From Loktanella sp. SALINAS62 (lineage in GTDB: Bacteria; Pseudomonadota; Alphaproteobacteria; Rhodobacterales; Rhodobacteraceae), in NCBI RefSeq assembly GCF_018263905.1, contig NZ_JAAFZU010000055.1, positions 365,130-429,129 on the forward strand: 64,000 bases of DNA, written 5' to 3'. Positions 7,561 to 15,800 of this stretch are shown in pieces. The position numbers were made by a program, and so were the translations under genes. Numbering within the stretch: position 1 is the stretch's first letter; each line of letters starts with the position of its first letter. Below the pieces are notes generated by a model. It searched no databases. It was given only the letters and a program-made list of their open reading frames with translations, and was not told the origin of the DNA.

Positions 7561-9021
7561 TTACATGATCTTGAAAACAGGTTCGGCGAGCGCTGGACCT
7601 GCGGCGGCGACGGGCAGTGGTTTGCCGGTCACTTCCTTTTTGATGCCGTGAATCCATTTTTTGGCACGTTCGTTGAGCATGAAGTTTTTGGTCATCGAAC
7701 GTCCGCGCGTCACCAGAATGCCGATGTCGGCACCTTCGTAGCGGTAATCGCCCGGTTGCAGGATGCGCAAAAAGAAACATTCGTTTTCGGATTCCACGGC
7801 GCGGCGGTGGTAATCGAACCGGTCAAATACGACGCGCCCGTCCTCTGTCATCTTGTAGATGCCAGTTTCCGGCACAGTTTCGCACAGATCGACACTGTCC
7901 TGCGTATGCTTGATGACCATCTGGCTCCAGCCGTCGATCATGTCTGGATCGGACCAGCGCGCGTTCAGTTCGTCGACATCAAGGTTGAACTTCTTGCGGC
8001 TGAATTCCAGCAGGTGGAACAGAAACAGCGGCGCGTCCGCATGGGCAAAGGCCGCGTGGTTCGTCATCGACGACGCACCCGTGATCCGTGGGTTCAATTC
8101 GCCCAGCCACAGATCGCCCGTTTTCTTGTCGATCAGGAAATCAAGCTCGAAGTAGCCGCGATAGCCCTCCTTGCGGAGCTGTTCACCGAATTTGAACGTC
8201 AGGTCGCGGGCATGCTGGCGCACCTTGGGCGGAAAGGCGGTCGCCAGAATTTCGTTGCCGCACCAGCCACCGCGATACGGCGTCAGATCCTTGAAACCGA
8301 CAAGTTCGGTCATCAGCGGACCAACGATGGTGCCCTGCGATGTGGCGCAGGCTTCGATCGCGGACCCACGACAGTCGATCCGTTTCATGATCTTGATTTC
8401 GCCTTCCCCCACGATTTCATGCTCGTGGCGGCGGAAATCCTCTTCGGACTTGATAAAGAACGTGGTGTGGCCGCTATCGCCAAAGGCCGATTGCAGCACC
8501 AGATCGTGCCCCAGACCGGCCTTTTCGCAGGTGTTGCGCAGGCCTTCGTAGGATTTGACCTCTGCCAGCGTGTTCGGCACGGACGGCACGCCCGCCTTGT
8601 TGCCGATCCGGACCGTTTCGATCTTGTTATCCATCTTCTGGCGCAGATTTGCCTTTGGGAACCAGACTTCGCCACCCAGCTCTTTTGCCAGACGTTCGGT
8701 TTCTTCGTCGAACATCAGGAAAACGAATTTCGGCTTGCCACCACGTCGCTTGACGAAGTCGATGACTTCCTTGTGCTGCAACAGGTAGTTGTTGATGTCC
8801 TCGATCGACTGGAATTCCGCGTGCGGTTGTTCCGACGGGCAAAACACGTTCGGGTGCTTGCCTTCGTAGCAGTCGATATAGGTGATGTATTTGAAATTCT
8901 TGACCCATTCGTCCAGCCCCAACAAATTGAAATTGGTGGCCGACACGAAATAGACAGGCTCTTCGTTGCGATGGAAGAACCGCCGGATGTCCGAGATATT
9001 CTGAAGAACGGCTTTGGGCAT
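7561..9021 (-). CDS. ATP-grasp domain protein (biotin-carboxylase-like), putative amide ligase
   Basis: The 486-residue cytoplasmic protein has an ATP-grasp core. A central lysine-bearing segment (GHDLVLQSAFGDSGHTTFF, about residues 172-190) looks like the ATP-binding loop. YRGYFELDFLID and WLGELNPRITGASS (about 293-318) supply the acidic and Asn metal ligands. It is often named biotin carboxylase by similarity, but it has no biotinyl partner and lacks the usual biotin carboxylase domain set. ATP-grasp enzymes generally join a carboxylate to an amine or thiol through an acyl phosphate. It lies 14 bases after the decarboxylase and 3 bases before the C45 hydrolase. An amine produced by the decarboxylase is the obvious candidate substrate, as inference. 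Confidence 0.72.
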   Translation of the reverse strand: MPKAVLQNISDIRRFFHRNEEPVYFVSATNFNLLGLDEWVKNFKYITYIDCYEGKHPNVFCPSEQPHAEFQSIEDINNYLLQHKEVIDFVKRRGGKPKFVFLMFDEETERLAKELGGEVWFPKANLRQKMDNKIETVRIGNKAGVPSVPNTLAEVKSYEGLRNTCEKAGLGHDLVLQSAFGDSGHTTFFIKSEEDFRRHEHEIVGEGEIKIMKRIDCRGSAIEACATSQGTIVGPLMTELVGFKDLTPYRGGWCGNEILATAFPPKVRQHARDLTFKFGEQLRKEGYRGYFELDFLIDKKTGDLWLGELNPRITGASSMTNHAAFAHADAPLFLFHLLEFSRKKFNLDVDELNARWSDPDMIDGWSQMVIKHTQDSVDLCETVPETGIYKMTEDGRVVFDRFDYHRRAVESENECFFLRILQPGDYRYEGADIGILVTRGRSMTKNFMLNERAKKWIHGIKKEVTGKPLPVAAAGPALAEPVFKIM

Positions 9022-9035
9022 TTAACTTCCTTTAT

Positions 9036-11825
9036 TTATTCGGCGGCGGTTTTCGATGCGGATTTCGGCTTTGCCTTGGATTTGAGTTTCGGTGCGGGAT
9101 CGCCTTTTTTGTCCTGCAGCGCGCGCAGGGCTTCGGGTGTAAAGATGCGCAGCCCCAGATCGGCGCGATAGCCGTGGATTTCATTCACATCCAACGCCCG
9201 CATGAACGCCAGAATTTCACGACTGATGACCTGCCCCGGCACAAGGATGGGGAACCCCGGTGGGTAGGGAATAATGAAACTGGCGGACACAACTTCGCGC
9301 CCTTCTTCCAGCGCGTTGTACAGCGTGCCGTCCAAGTCCATGTAATCGCACGATTGTTCATCATATGCGAGGTAATAGGCCGACCGGATGTCACCTTCGG
9401 AGCTTTGTAGATCGGTGCGAAAGGCGTCGTGGAAACAGCTGAAGTCGGGCAGCGGCGGATAGTTTTCTGTCAGGTTCGTCACCCGGCGTTCAAATCCCAG
9501 CCGTTCCATCTTGCTGGCATCATCCAGCAGATCGTCCAGTGACCGGGCGATTTCGACCAGCACCTCGATCAGATAGGCGACCGACGACCGGGTGGTGCCG
9601 ATATTGGTCATGAACAGGACCGAATTGCGCGACGTCTTGTTGATCTGGATGCCGTAGCGATCCATCAGGATCTTGGTCTTGAAGGTATCGCCGTCCCAGC
9701 CAGTGCCACCAACGGCCAGCGTGACCCGCGTGGCGTCCAACACGAATTCGTCGTTCTGCCAAGCGTCCAGCATATCGACCCAACCGCGTTCCGGGTCGTA
9801 ATACATTTCGGTCCCGCTTTCACGAAACTCTTCCGGCACCATGTCCGCGACGGTCAGCACGCGGAAATATTTGGCCAAAAGCGGGTGCGTTGAAATCGCG
9901 CGGCGCATTGCCATCGCAGCTTCCAGCTGGCGCTGGACGAATTCGAAACCTTCCAGTTCGACCTGCCGCCGACCCACGTCCAAAGACGCAATGATCTGGT
10001 AGTTCGGCGACGTAGAGGTGTGCGTCATATAGGCTTCGTGAAACGCCTGTTCGACCTCGCCTTTGAAATCGCTGTCGTTGACGTGGATCATGCTGCCCTG
10101 CCGCAGCGCGGTCAGCGTCTTGTGTGTGGATTGCGTGGTGTAGACGCGCACACGTGCATGCGGCGGTGCGATCAGACGGGCATCCAGCAGGTCGTCCTGC
10201 GACGCATTGGCCAGCAATTCCTGTTGTGCGGCATAACTACGGGCGTGCTCTTCGGACCGAAGGCGCACGCGCATCTTGTTGGCGGCGCGCATCCCCGTGC
10301 GCTTGCGATAGGTCGGGTTGAACCGGGCAAAGGCAAACCATGCCTCGTCCCACAGGAAAATCAGGTCCGGCTTGATCGCCAGACATTCTTCCATGACCCG
10401 TTCGACATTGTAGACGATCCCATCGAAGGTGCAGTTCGTCAGCAACAGCATGCGCACGCGGTCCAGCTTGCCCGCCGCCTTGAGCACCAGAAGCTGCTTT
10501 TTAATCTCGCGCAGGGGCACAGCCCCGTACATCGAATATTCGTTCAGCGGATAACTGTCGAGGTAACAGACCTGCGCGCCTGCCAGCACCAGACCGTAAT
10601 GATGCGACTTGTGACAGTCGCGGTCCACCAGAACGATGTCATCGGGTTTGATCAGCGCCTGCACCACGATCTTGTTGCAGGTCGATGTGCCGTTGGTGGC
10701 GAAAAACGTCTGTTTCGATCCGAATGCCCGGGCCGCGAGTTCCTGCGCCTCTTTGATTGTGCCGTGCGGTTCCAGAAGGCTGTCCAACCCGCCTGACGTG
10801 GCAGAGGTTTCGGCCAGAAAGATATTGGGCCCGTAAAACGCGCCCATGTCCTGAATCCAGTGCGACCGGGTGATCGACTTGCCCCGGCTGATCGGCATGG
10901 CGTGAAACACGCCTGTCGGTTGTTTGGAATATTCCGTCAGTGCCGTGAAGAACGGCGTTTTATACCGCGCCTGCACACCGCGCAGGATGTTCAGGTGTAA
11001 TTCGACGAAATCTTCCTGATTGTAGAATACGCGACGGCAAACGCCCAGATCGGTGCCTGCAATTGCTTCGACCGACCGTTCCGTGACCAGATAGGCGTCC
11101 AGTTCCGGGCGCACGTCGTCGATCAGGCGGCACAGGGCCGGGCCGTAATCTTCGGGGCCAAGGTCGTTCAGATGGTCGATTTCCGCGATTCCACGCAAAA
11201 ACCGTTCAAGGATCGGATGGTCCTGCTTAGTGCGCAGCGTCACACCCGGGCGCACGACGATGGCTTGGATGTTGTGATTGAACAGGACCGCGATCAGCGC
11301 GTCTTCGACCGATGGGACAACCACCGCTTCGTAGATGAACGCGTCTTCGGCGCGGCGCATCGAATGCACATTGGCTTTCAGCCAGCGTTCCTGCTGCTCG
11401 TTCACCTCGTCCACGATCAGCACTTCGAAATAGGGCTTTGTCATGGCCCGCATTTCGGGGCTGAGCATCGCTTCGTCGTCGTGTTCTTCGCGGTCGGCGG
11501 TATCGGCCTGATCCAGCGGGATGTGGCGCCTGCGGTATGCGCCGGTTGTCAGCGCGCGTGCGACCCGGTGCACAGCGAACGCCAGCTCGGCAAAGCTGTT
11601 GTGGTTGAACTGGCGGCGCATGTAGTCAAAATCCTGCATGCCCGGGAACGCCCAGTATGGTTCGATTTCGGCCAGTTGCGAGAAAAGCTCGTCCGCGCGG
11701 CTGCGTAGGTTGGGTGAAATCTTGGCCGGCGCTTCTCTGGACAGTTGTGCGGTGACATCGCGGAGCGCGCTCCATCGGTCCGACCGCAACTGGGTTGCAG
11801 AGTAGTACTCGGTGACTGAATTCAT
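9036..11825 (-). CDS. Long Orn/Lys/Arg decarboxylase family protein (PLP, fold type I)
   Basis: This PLP enzyme removes the alpha-carboxyl of a basic amino acid, giving putrescine, cadaverine or agmatine. The core begins near residue 305. It shows ATNGTSTCNK (376-385), TFDGIVYN, the cofactor-binding DEAW (493-496) and the Schiff-base Lys569 in QSTHKTLTALRQGS. The C-terminal domain holds PYPPGFPILVPG. At 929 residues it is about 170 longer than E. coli AdiA or CadA. The extra length is mainly in the first 300 residues, plus an insertion between DEAW and STHK, and it ends in a Lys/Ala/Pro-rich tail. The start has a strong site (GAGGA, 8 bases upstream). Substrate cannot be read from sequence; agmatine-type chemistry would fit the nitrilase neighbour. 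Confidence 0.85.
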   Translation of the reverse strand: MNSVTEYYSATQLRSDRWSALRDVTAQLSREAPAKISPNLRSRADELFSQLAEIEPYWAFPGMQDFDYMRRQFNHNSFAELAFAVHRVARALTTGAYRRRHIPLDQADTADREEHDDEAMLSPEMRAMTKPYFEVLIVDEVNEQQERWLKANVHSMRRAEDAFIYEAVVVPSVEDALIAVLFNHNIQAIVVRPGVTLRTKQDHPILERFLRGIAEIDHLNDLGPEDYGPALCRLIDDVRPELDAYLVTERSVEAIAGTDLGVCRRVFYNQEDFVELHLNILRGVQARYKTPFFTALTEYSKQPTGVFHAMPISRGKSITRSHWIQDMGAFYGPNIFLAETSATSGGLDSLLEPHGTIKEAQELAARAFGSKQTFFATNGTSTCNKIVVQALIKPDDIVLVDRDCHKSHHYGLVLAGAQVCYLDSYPLNEYSMYGAVPLREIKKQLLVLKAAGKLDRVRMLLLTNCTFDGIVYNVERVMEECLAIKPDLIFLWDEAWFAFARFNPTYRKRTGMRAANKMRVRLRSEEHARSYAAQQELLANASQDDLLDARLIAPPHARVRVYTTQSTHKTLTALRQGSMIHVNDSDFKGEVEQAFHEAYMTHTSTSPNYQIIASLDVGRRQVELEGFEFVQRQLEAAMAMRRAISTHPLLAKYFRVLTVADMVPEEFRESGTEMYYDPERGWVDMLDAWQNDEFVLDATRVTLAVGGTGWDGDTFKTKILMDRYGIQINKTSRNSVLFMTNIGTTRSSVAYLIEVLVEIARSLDDLLDDASKMERLGFERRVTNLTENYPPLPDFSCFHDAFRTDLQSSEGDIRSAYYLAYDEQSCDYMDLDGTLYNALEEGREVVSASFIIPYPPGFPILVPGQVISREILAFMRALDVNEIHGYRADLGLRIFTPEALRALQDKKGDPAPKLKSKAKPKSASKTAAE

Positions 11826-11867
11826 CCGTTTATCCTCGTCCTTTTGGGTGCGGGACGCCGATCTGTG

Positions 11868-11891
11868 GCGCTGCCGACGTTTCGGCAGCGC
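11868..11891 (-). other. Intercistronic hairpin between amidase and decarboxylase
   Basis: A perfect 10-base stem (11868-11877 with 11882-11891) closes a 4-base loop, starting 7 bases past the amidase stop and ending 42 bases before the decarboxylase start. There is no T run on the minus strand, so it is more likely an mRNA processing, stability or weak attenuation element than a full terminator. Confidence 0.55.
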
Positions 11892-11898
11892 ATCGCCG

Positions 11899-12873
11899 CT
11901 ACTGGTTCTTTATACCTTGATGCAGGTAACCGCCCCCTGCAACACCTAGCGCGGGGGTATCTAATTCAAGCGGCACGTCCGCTTCACTTACAGGATCGAC
12001 ATGCAGACCCGCACGTGTGCCCTGATGCGGAATTTCAAGTGGTCCCAATGTTTTAAGAAAATCATCGCGGCCTGACGTACGATCATACACATCGAAATCG
12101 ACATCGCGGTCGCGGAACGATTTAAGCACCTGTCCCAGACCCTTCATCCCGGTTTCACGCTGGCGGCGAACCATGTCCAGATCAACCTCGATCGGGAACA
12201 TGTCTTCCTGACCGCCCGACTGGTGCAGCACCATGGATGTCGGATCGACCACGCAGGATTTCCCGATCCCGCCCGACCCCAAACCGTTCACATCGATGAC
12301 GTAGCATTGGAACTGCGCGGCCGTGGCGCGCGCAATGGCCAGTTCCGCATCGCGGTCGGTGGTGCCGGTCAGGACCGGATGCAGCAGCACCTCGACCCCT
12401 TGGGATGTCAGTTGGCGTGTCGTTTCGGGGAACCACATATCGTAACAGATCGACAAACCGAAACGTCCGACATCCGGCACGTCGAACACGCAAAATTCGG
12501 TGCCAGCAGCAATTCCGGCTTCGTAAGGGCGGAACGGGAACATCTTTGCATATTGCCGGATGACGTTGCCATCGGGGTCGATCACATAAGATGTGTTCAG
12601 AATGCGCCCGTCTTCCTGGCGGATGAACATCGAACCGGGGATCAACCAGACGCGATGACGGCGCGCAGCTTCGCAGAACCGGGACAGCGTGTCATTCTGG
12701 GGCGGCAACGCAAATTTATCCAGCGGGCCATAGGGCGCCAATTCGGAAAACAGGACCATCTGGGTCCACGGAAAGCGGGCCATCAGAACATCAAGGCGCT
12801 GGATCATACCTTCGATATTGGGTTGCAGGGCCTGCACGTACATCTGCACGCCAGCGATTGCGAAAGGGGTCAT
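11899..12873 (-). CDS. Nitrilase-superfamily carbon-nitrogen hydrolase (amidase)
   Basis: The catalytic triad of the superfamily is clear: Glu44 (LFSELAPYG), Lys110 (YAKMFPFRPYEAG) and Cys143 (GLSICYDMWFPE). At 324 residues it is in the range of aliphatic amidases and N-carbamoylputrescine amidohydrolases (AguB). It would hydrolyse an amide or carbamoyl group in the cytoplasm. Position just upstream of the decarboxylase, and close to a GABA-aminotransferase-like gene and a PuuR-like regulator, points to an amine or carbamoyl-amine substrate. No agmatine deiminase gene is in the window, so an AguB role is not established. The C-terminal tail of about 45 residues beyond the catalytic domain is not recognised. 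Confidence 0.82.
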   Translation of the reverse strand: MTPFAIAGVQMYVQALQPNIEGMIQRLDVLMARFPWTQMVLFSELAPYGPLDKFALPPQNDTLSRFCEAARRHRVWLIPGSMFIRQEDGRILNTSYVIDPDGNVIRQYAKMFPFRPYEAGIAAGTEFCVFDVPDVGRFGLSICYDMWFPETTRQLTSQGVEVLLHPVLTGTTDRDAELAIARATAAQFQCYVIDVNGLGSGGIGKSCVVDPTSMVLHQSGGQEDMFPIEVDLDMVRRQRETGMKGLGQVLKSFRDRDVDFDVYDRTSGRDDFLKTLGPLEIPHQGTRAGLHVDPVSEADVPLELDTPALGVAGGGYLHQGIKNQ

Positions 12874-12999
12874 GTCGATATCTCTTTGATTGCGCGGGAT
12901 GCGCTTGAGGCCGATCTTAACCGGACAAACCCAGAACTTAAACCGGATAGCGCGTGATCACGGGATAATGCACCCGCGTTACAACCCAAACAGGCGATA

Positions 13000-13023
13000 G
13001 GGGCAGGTCTTTTGACCCGCCCC
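13000..13023 (-). other. Hairpin downstream of the aminotransferase gene
   Basis: A 10-base stem with one G-T pair (13000-13009 with 13014-13023) closes a 4-base loop, 22 bases past the aminotransferase stop. No T tract follows on the minus strand. It may be a Rho-assisted terminator or an mRNA 3' protector that lowers read-through into the amidase gene. Confidence 0.5.
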
Positions 13024-13045
13024 ACATGCCATTCAGCCTGTCGCG

Positions 13046-14446
13046 TCAGGCGTGCTGCTCGGCCACGGCGGCCTGAAGCGCTGCTTCGAAAATGGCCAGA
13101 CCTTCTTCGATGATTGCGTCGGACGCGGTCAGCGGCACCATGATCCGCAGGGCATTGCCATGCAGGCCACAGGACAGCAGCAGCAGGCCGCGGTCCAGCG
13201 CGTGCGCCACCACGCGTTTTGTCAGGTCCGCATCCGGTGTGGCGGTGGCAAAGTCGGTGACGAATTCCACCGCGACCATGCCGCCCAGACCACGGATGTC
13301 CCACATCCGGTAAGGTGCGGATCGTGCGCCGATTTCCGCGAACTTCACTTTGAAGTGATCGCCCAGTGCCGTGGAACGTTCCAACAGGCCTTCTTCTGCG
13401 ATCACGTCGATGGCGGCCAGTGCGGCGGCACAGGCCACCGGGTTCCCGCCATAGGTGCCACCCAGACCACCGGGGATCATGGCGTCCATCACCTCTGCCC
13501 GGCCAATGACACCGGCCAGCGGGTAACCGCCCGCCAGTGATTTTGCCACGGTGATCAGGTCAGGCACGACGCCGGAATGTTCAATGGCGAACCATTTGCC
13601 GGTCCGGCCAAAGCCCGCCTGGATTTCATCCGCGATCAACATGATACCGTGCTGGTCGCACAGCGCCCGCAGCGCCTGCATCATTTCAAATGGCACGGGG
13701 GTATAACCGCCCTCGCCCAGCACGGGTTCGATGATGATGGCAGCGATCCGTTCGGGCTGTGCGTCGGTCAGCATCAGGTTGCGCAGTCCGGTCAGTGCGT
13801 CCTGCACACTGATGCCGTCACGCTGCGACGGGAACGGCGCGCGGTAGATGTCGGACGGGAACGGGCCCACGTCTTTTTTGTAGGGGCTGATCTTGCCGGT
13901 CATGCCCAGTGTCAGCAACGTGCGGCCGTGATAACCGCCGGTAAAGGCGATGATACCAGGACGGCCTGTTGCGGCGCGCGCAATTTTGACGGCGTTTTCC
14001 ACGGCTTCGGCGCCGGTCGTGACCAGCAGCGTCTTTTTGGCATGGTCGCCCGGCGCCAGTTCGTTCAGACGTTCCGCCAGTTCGATGTAGGGCGCGTAGG
14101 GCATCACCTGAAAAGAGGTGTGGGTATAAAGATCTTCCTGCGCCTTGGCGGCTGCGACCACGCGTGGATGACGGTGGCCGGTGTTCAGCACCGCGATCCC
14201 GCCGACAAAGTCGACATAACGATTGCCTTCGACGTCCCAGACTTCGGCGTTTTCGGCAAAGCTGGCGAACACCGGTGCTGCGGATGCGACACCGCGCGGC
14301 ACGGCGGCCTGACGGCGTTTTAAAAGCTCTGCGTTCGACTGCGCTTCGAACGGCATATCGCGCACCACCTTCAGGTCGGTGCGGGCCGTCGATGATGTGT
14401 TGGCGGTTTTCTTTGGGGTCTTCGTCGTCTGTTTTTTCTGTGCCAT
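13046..14446 (-). CDS. gabT: Class III aminotransferase, 4-aminobutyrate aminotransferase-like
   Basis: This PLP-dependent omega-aminotransferase has the fold-type I class III marks: TTGAEAVENAVKIAR, the YHGRTLLTLGMTGK loop, the LIADEIQAGFGRTG segment and the Schiff-base Lys in VAKSLAGGYPLAGV. Comparable enzymes convert GABA or other terminal amines to semialdehydes with 2-oxoglutarate. The start is the ATG at 14446, with GGAAGGA 6 bases upstream, giving 466 residues; a longer frame to 14644 would run into the divergent regulator. Residues 1-30 form a Lys/Thr-rich tail absent from E. coli GabT and PuuE. It is divergent from the PuuR-like regulator and first in the amine cluster. Confidence 0.85.
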   Translation of the reverse strand: MAQKKQTTKTPKKTANTSSTARTDLKVVRDMPFEAQSNAELLKRRQAAVPRGVASAAPVFASFAENAEVWDVEGNRYVDFVGGIAVLNTGHRHPRVVAAAKAQEDLYTHTSFQVMPYAPYIELAERLNELAPGDHAKKTLLVTTGAEAVENAVKIARAATGRPGIIAFTGGYHGRTLLTLGMTGKISPYKKDVGPFPSDIYRAPFPSQRDGISVQDALTGLRNLMLTDAQPERIAAIIIEPVLGEGGYTPVPFEMMQALRALCDQHGIMLIADEIQAGFGRTGKWFAIEHSGVVPDLITVAKSLAGGYPLAGVIGRAEVMDAMIPGGLGGTYGGNPVACAAALAAIDVIAEEGLLERSTALGDHFKVKFAEIGARSAPYRMWDIRGLGGMVAVEFVTDFATATPDADLTKRVVAHALDRGLLLLSCGLHGNALRIMVPLTASDAIIEEGLAIFEAALQAAVAEQHA

Positions 14447-14477
14447 GCGACAGTCCTTCCGCAAGCGAGAGAGGTGA

Positions 14478-14520
14478 GCGTTGAATATCAGTGACGCCTG
14501 TTGATTATTCTTGTCAACGC
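14478..14520. promoter_or_regulatory. Candidate operator between gabT-like gene and PuuR-like regulator
   Basis: In the 156-base divergent gap, GCGTTGA (14478-14484) and TCAACGC (14514-14520) form an inverted repeat. A further GTTGA lies at 14500-14504, giving two direct GTTGA half-sites exactly 20 bases apart and an inner GTTGA-N9-TCAAC palindrome. A TTGACA-like -35 box for the aminotransferase overlaps it on the minus strand. Assignment to the neighbouring XRE-cupin regulator is inference. Confidence 0.45.
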
Positions 14521-14602
14521 AATTCAGAGGGTCTGCGTTCCCGCTTGTTTTCCGGTGTCGTTTGCAGTCTTTGAGGTGTCGGAAATATCGGGATTTGCAG
14601 GC

Positions 14603-15163
14603 ATGGATATCGGTGAACGACTGCGGCAGTTGCGCGAACGTCACGGTCTGTCCCAGCGCGAACTGGCCAGCCGCGCTGGACTGACGAACGGGACCATTTC
14701 CCTGATCGAAAAGAATCGCACATCGCCGTCGGTGGCATCGCTGAAATCACTGCTGGATGCCTTTCCGATTTCGATGGGCGATTTCTTTGCCCCACTCGAA
14801 GACGCGGCACCTGCGCGGCATTTCTACACGGCAGACCAGTTCACCGAAATTGCACCGCAAGACGACGCGCCCGGTCCGCATGTTTCATTGCGGCAGCTGG
14901 GACGCGCGGCGGATCATGCCCTGCAGATCCTGCACGAAACCTATCCCCCCGGCGCGGATACCGGACCCGAACCCCTGCAACACACCGGAGAAGAGGCCGG
15001 GATCGTCGTGCGCGGCGCGATAGAGGTCACGGTGGACGGCGTGTCGCAGGTTTTACAACCGGGCGACGGCTATCTGTTCGACAGCCGCCTGCCGCACAGG
15101 TTCCGCAACTGCGGCACGACAGAATGTGTCGTGATCAGCGCCTGCACACCGCCGACGTTCTAG
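14603..15163 (+). CDS. XRE-cupin transcriptional regulator, PuuR-like
   Basis: The 186-residue protein has an N-terminal Cro/C1-type helix-turn-helix (residues 6-60, with GLSQRELASRAGLTNGTIS and IEKNRTSPS). A C-terminal cupin barrel (about 105-180) contains EEAGIVVRGAIEVTV and PGDGYLFDSRLPHRF, which could bind a small ligand. Length and architecture match E. coli PuuR, the putrescine-utilisation repressor. It is divergent from the aminotransferase gene across a gap with repeated GTTGA half-sites, so it probably controls the cluster and itself. The start is the ATG directly before DIGERLRQLRE; a longer frame adds 34 unrelated residues. Its last 4 bases overlap the convergent lipoprotein gene. 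Confidence 0.85.
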   Translation: MDIGERLRQLRERHGLSQRELASRAGLTNGTISLIEKNRTSPSVASLKSLLDAFPISMGDFFAPLEDAAPARHFYTADQFTEIAPQDDAPGPHVSLRQLGRAADHALQILHETYPPGADTGPEPLQHTGEEAGIVVRGAIEVTVDGVSQVLQPGDGYLFDSRLPHRFRNCGTTECVVISACTPPTF

Positions 15164-15753
15164 CGGCAGATGCGGGCCTGCGGGTCCAGTTTGACGTATT
15201 CGCGCGCGCGAATGGACACCAGATCGTCGTTCGGCACGAACTGCCATTCTTTCACGAACCGTTCCTTGATGCCGCCGCGCAGATATTTGGCGATCTGTTC
15301 ATTGCCGACAAAGCCGCGATTGACGTTGGAACTGTGAAAACCGATCCGCAGTTTCGGACCCAGACAGGCATTGGGCAGGGTTGTAAAGATGACGCAGGCC
15401 GACCGGCATGACCCACGGATTTCCACAGGACCACCCCACTGGCGCAGCATTTCGCGGTCCGCTTCGGCACTGATGATCTGGCCACCGCCGTCGCGCGCGA
15501 TGACATAGACCTCTCCGTCGCGGGGGGCGGGCCGTCGGTCGGTGCAGAGCCCCAGATCACACAGCATACCCGTCAGCGCACCAGAGGTCTGGCCACGGCG
15601 CGCGACCCCGCTGGATTGTTCCGGCGAAGCGGCCACTTGCGTGTTCAGCGCGGCGACGTCCTCTGGGCTACAGGCGGACAAGACCGCGACACAGGTAAGT
15701 GCAGCGATCCGTACGAGGTTGGTACGGGTCAGGACACGATTGAAAAGCGACAT
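15160..15753 (-). CDS. Lipoprotein with ClpP-like (COG3904-type) periplasmic domain
   Basis: The start at the ATG before SLFNRVL gives 197 residues with a lipoprotein signal and lipobox VLSAC (Cys28). The mature part contains VEIRGSCRSACVIFTTLPNA followed by RIGFHS. This matches the Ser-containing G-x-C-x-S-A-C segment and following GFH of predicted periplasmic proteins related to the ClpP/crotonase fold. A protease role is possible but unproven. Four mature Cys residues (the two in SCRSAC and those in MLCDLGLC) suggest disulfides. It overlaps the convergent regulator by 4 bases and follows the acyl-CoA synthetase gene by about 45 bases, so it may share that transcript. Confidence 0.65.
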   Translation of the reverse strand: MSLFNRVLTRTNLVRIAALTCVAVLSACSPEDVAALNTQVAASPEQSSGVARRGQTSGALTGMLCDLGLCTDRRPAPRDGEVYVIARDGGGQIISAEADREMLRQWGGPVEIRGSCRSACVIFTTLPNACLGPKLRIGFHSSNVNRGFVGNEQIAKYLRGGIKERFVKEWQFVPNDDLVSIRAREYVKLDPQARICR

Positions 15754-15800
15754 GACAAAGGCCTTTGACTGAAAAGCGGGGCGGCATTGCGCCGTCCCGT

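Noticed and set aside
7648..9171. 507-residue frame opposite the ATP-grasp gene
   Set aside because: Shadow of the ATP-grasp gene; the protein is His/Phe/Arg-rich without domain features.
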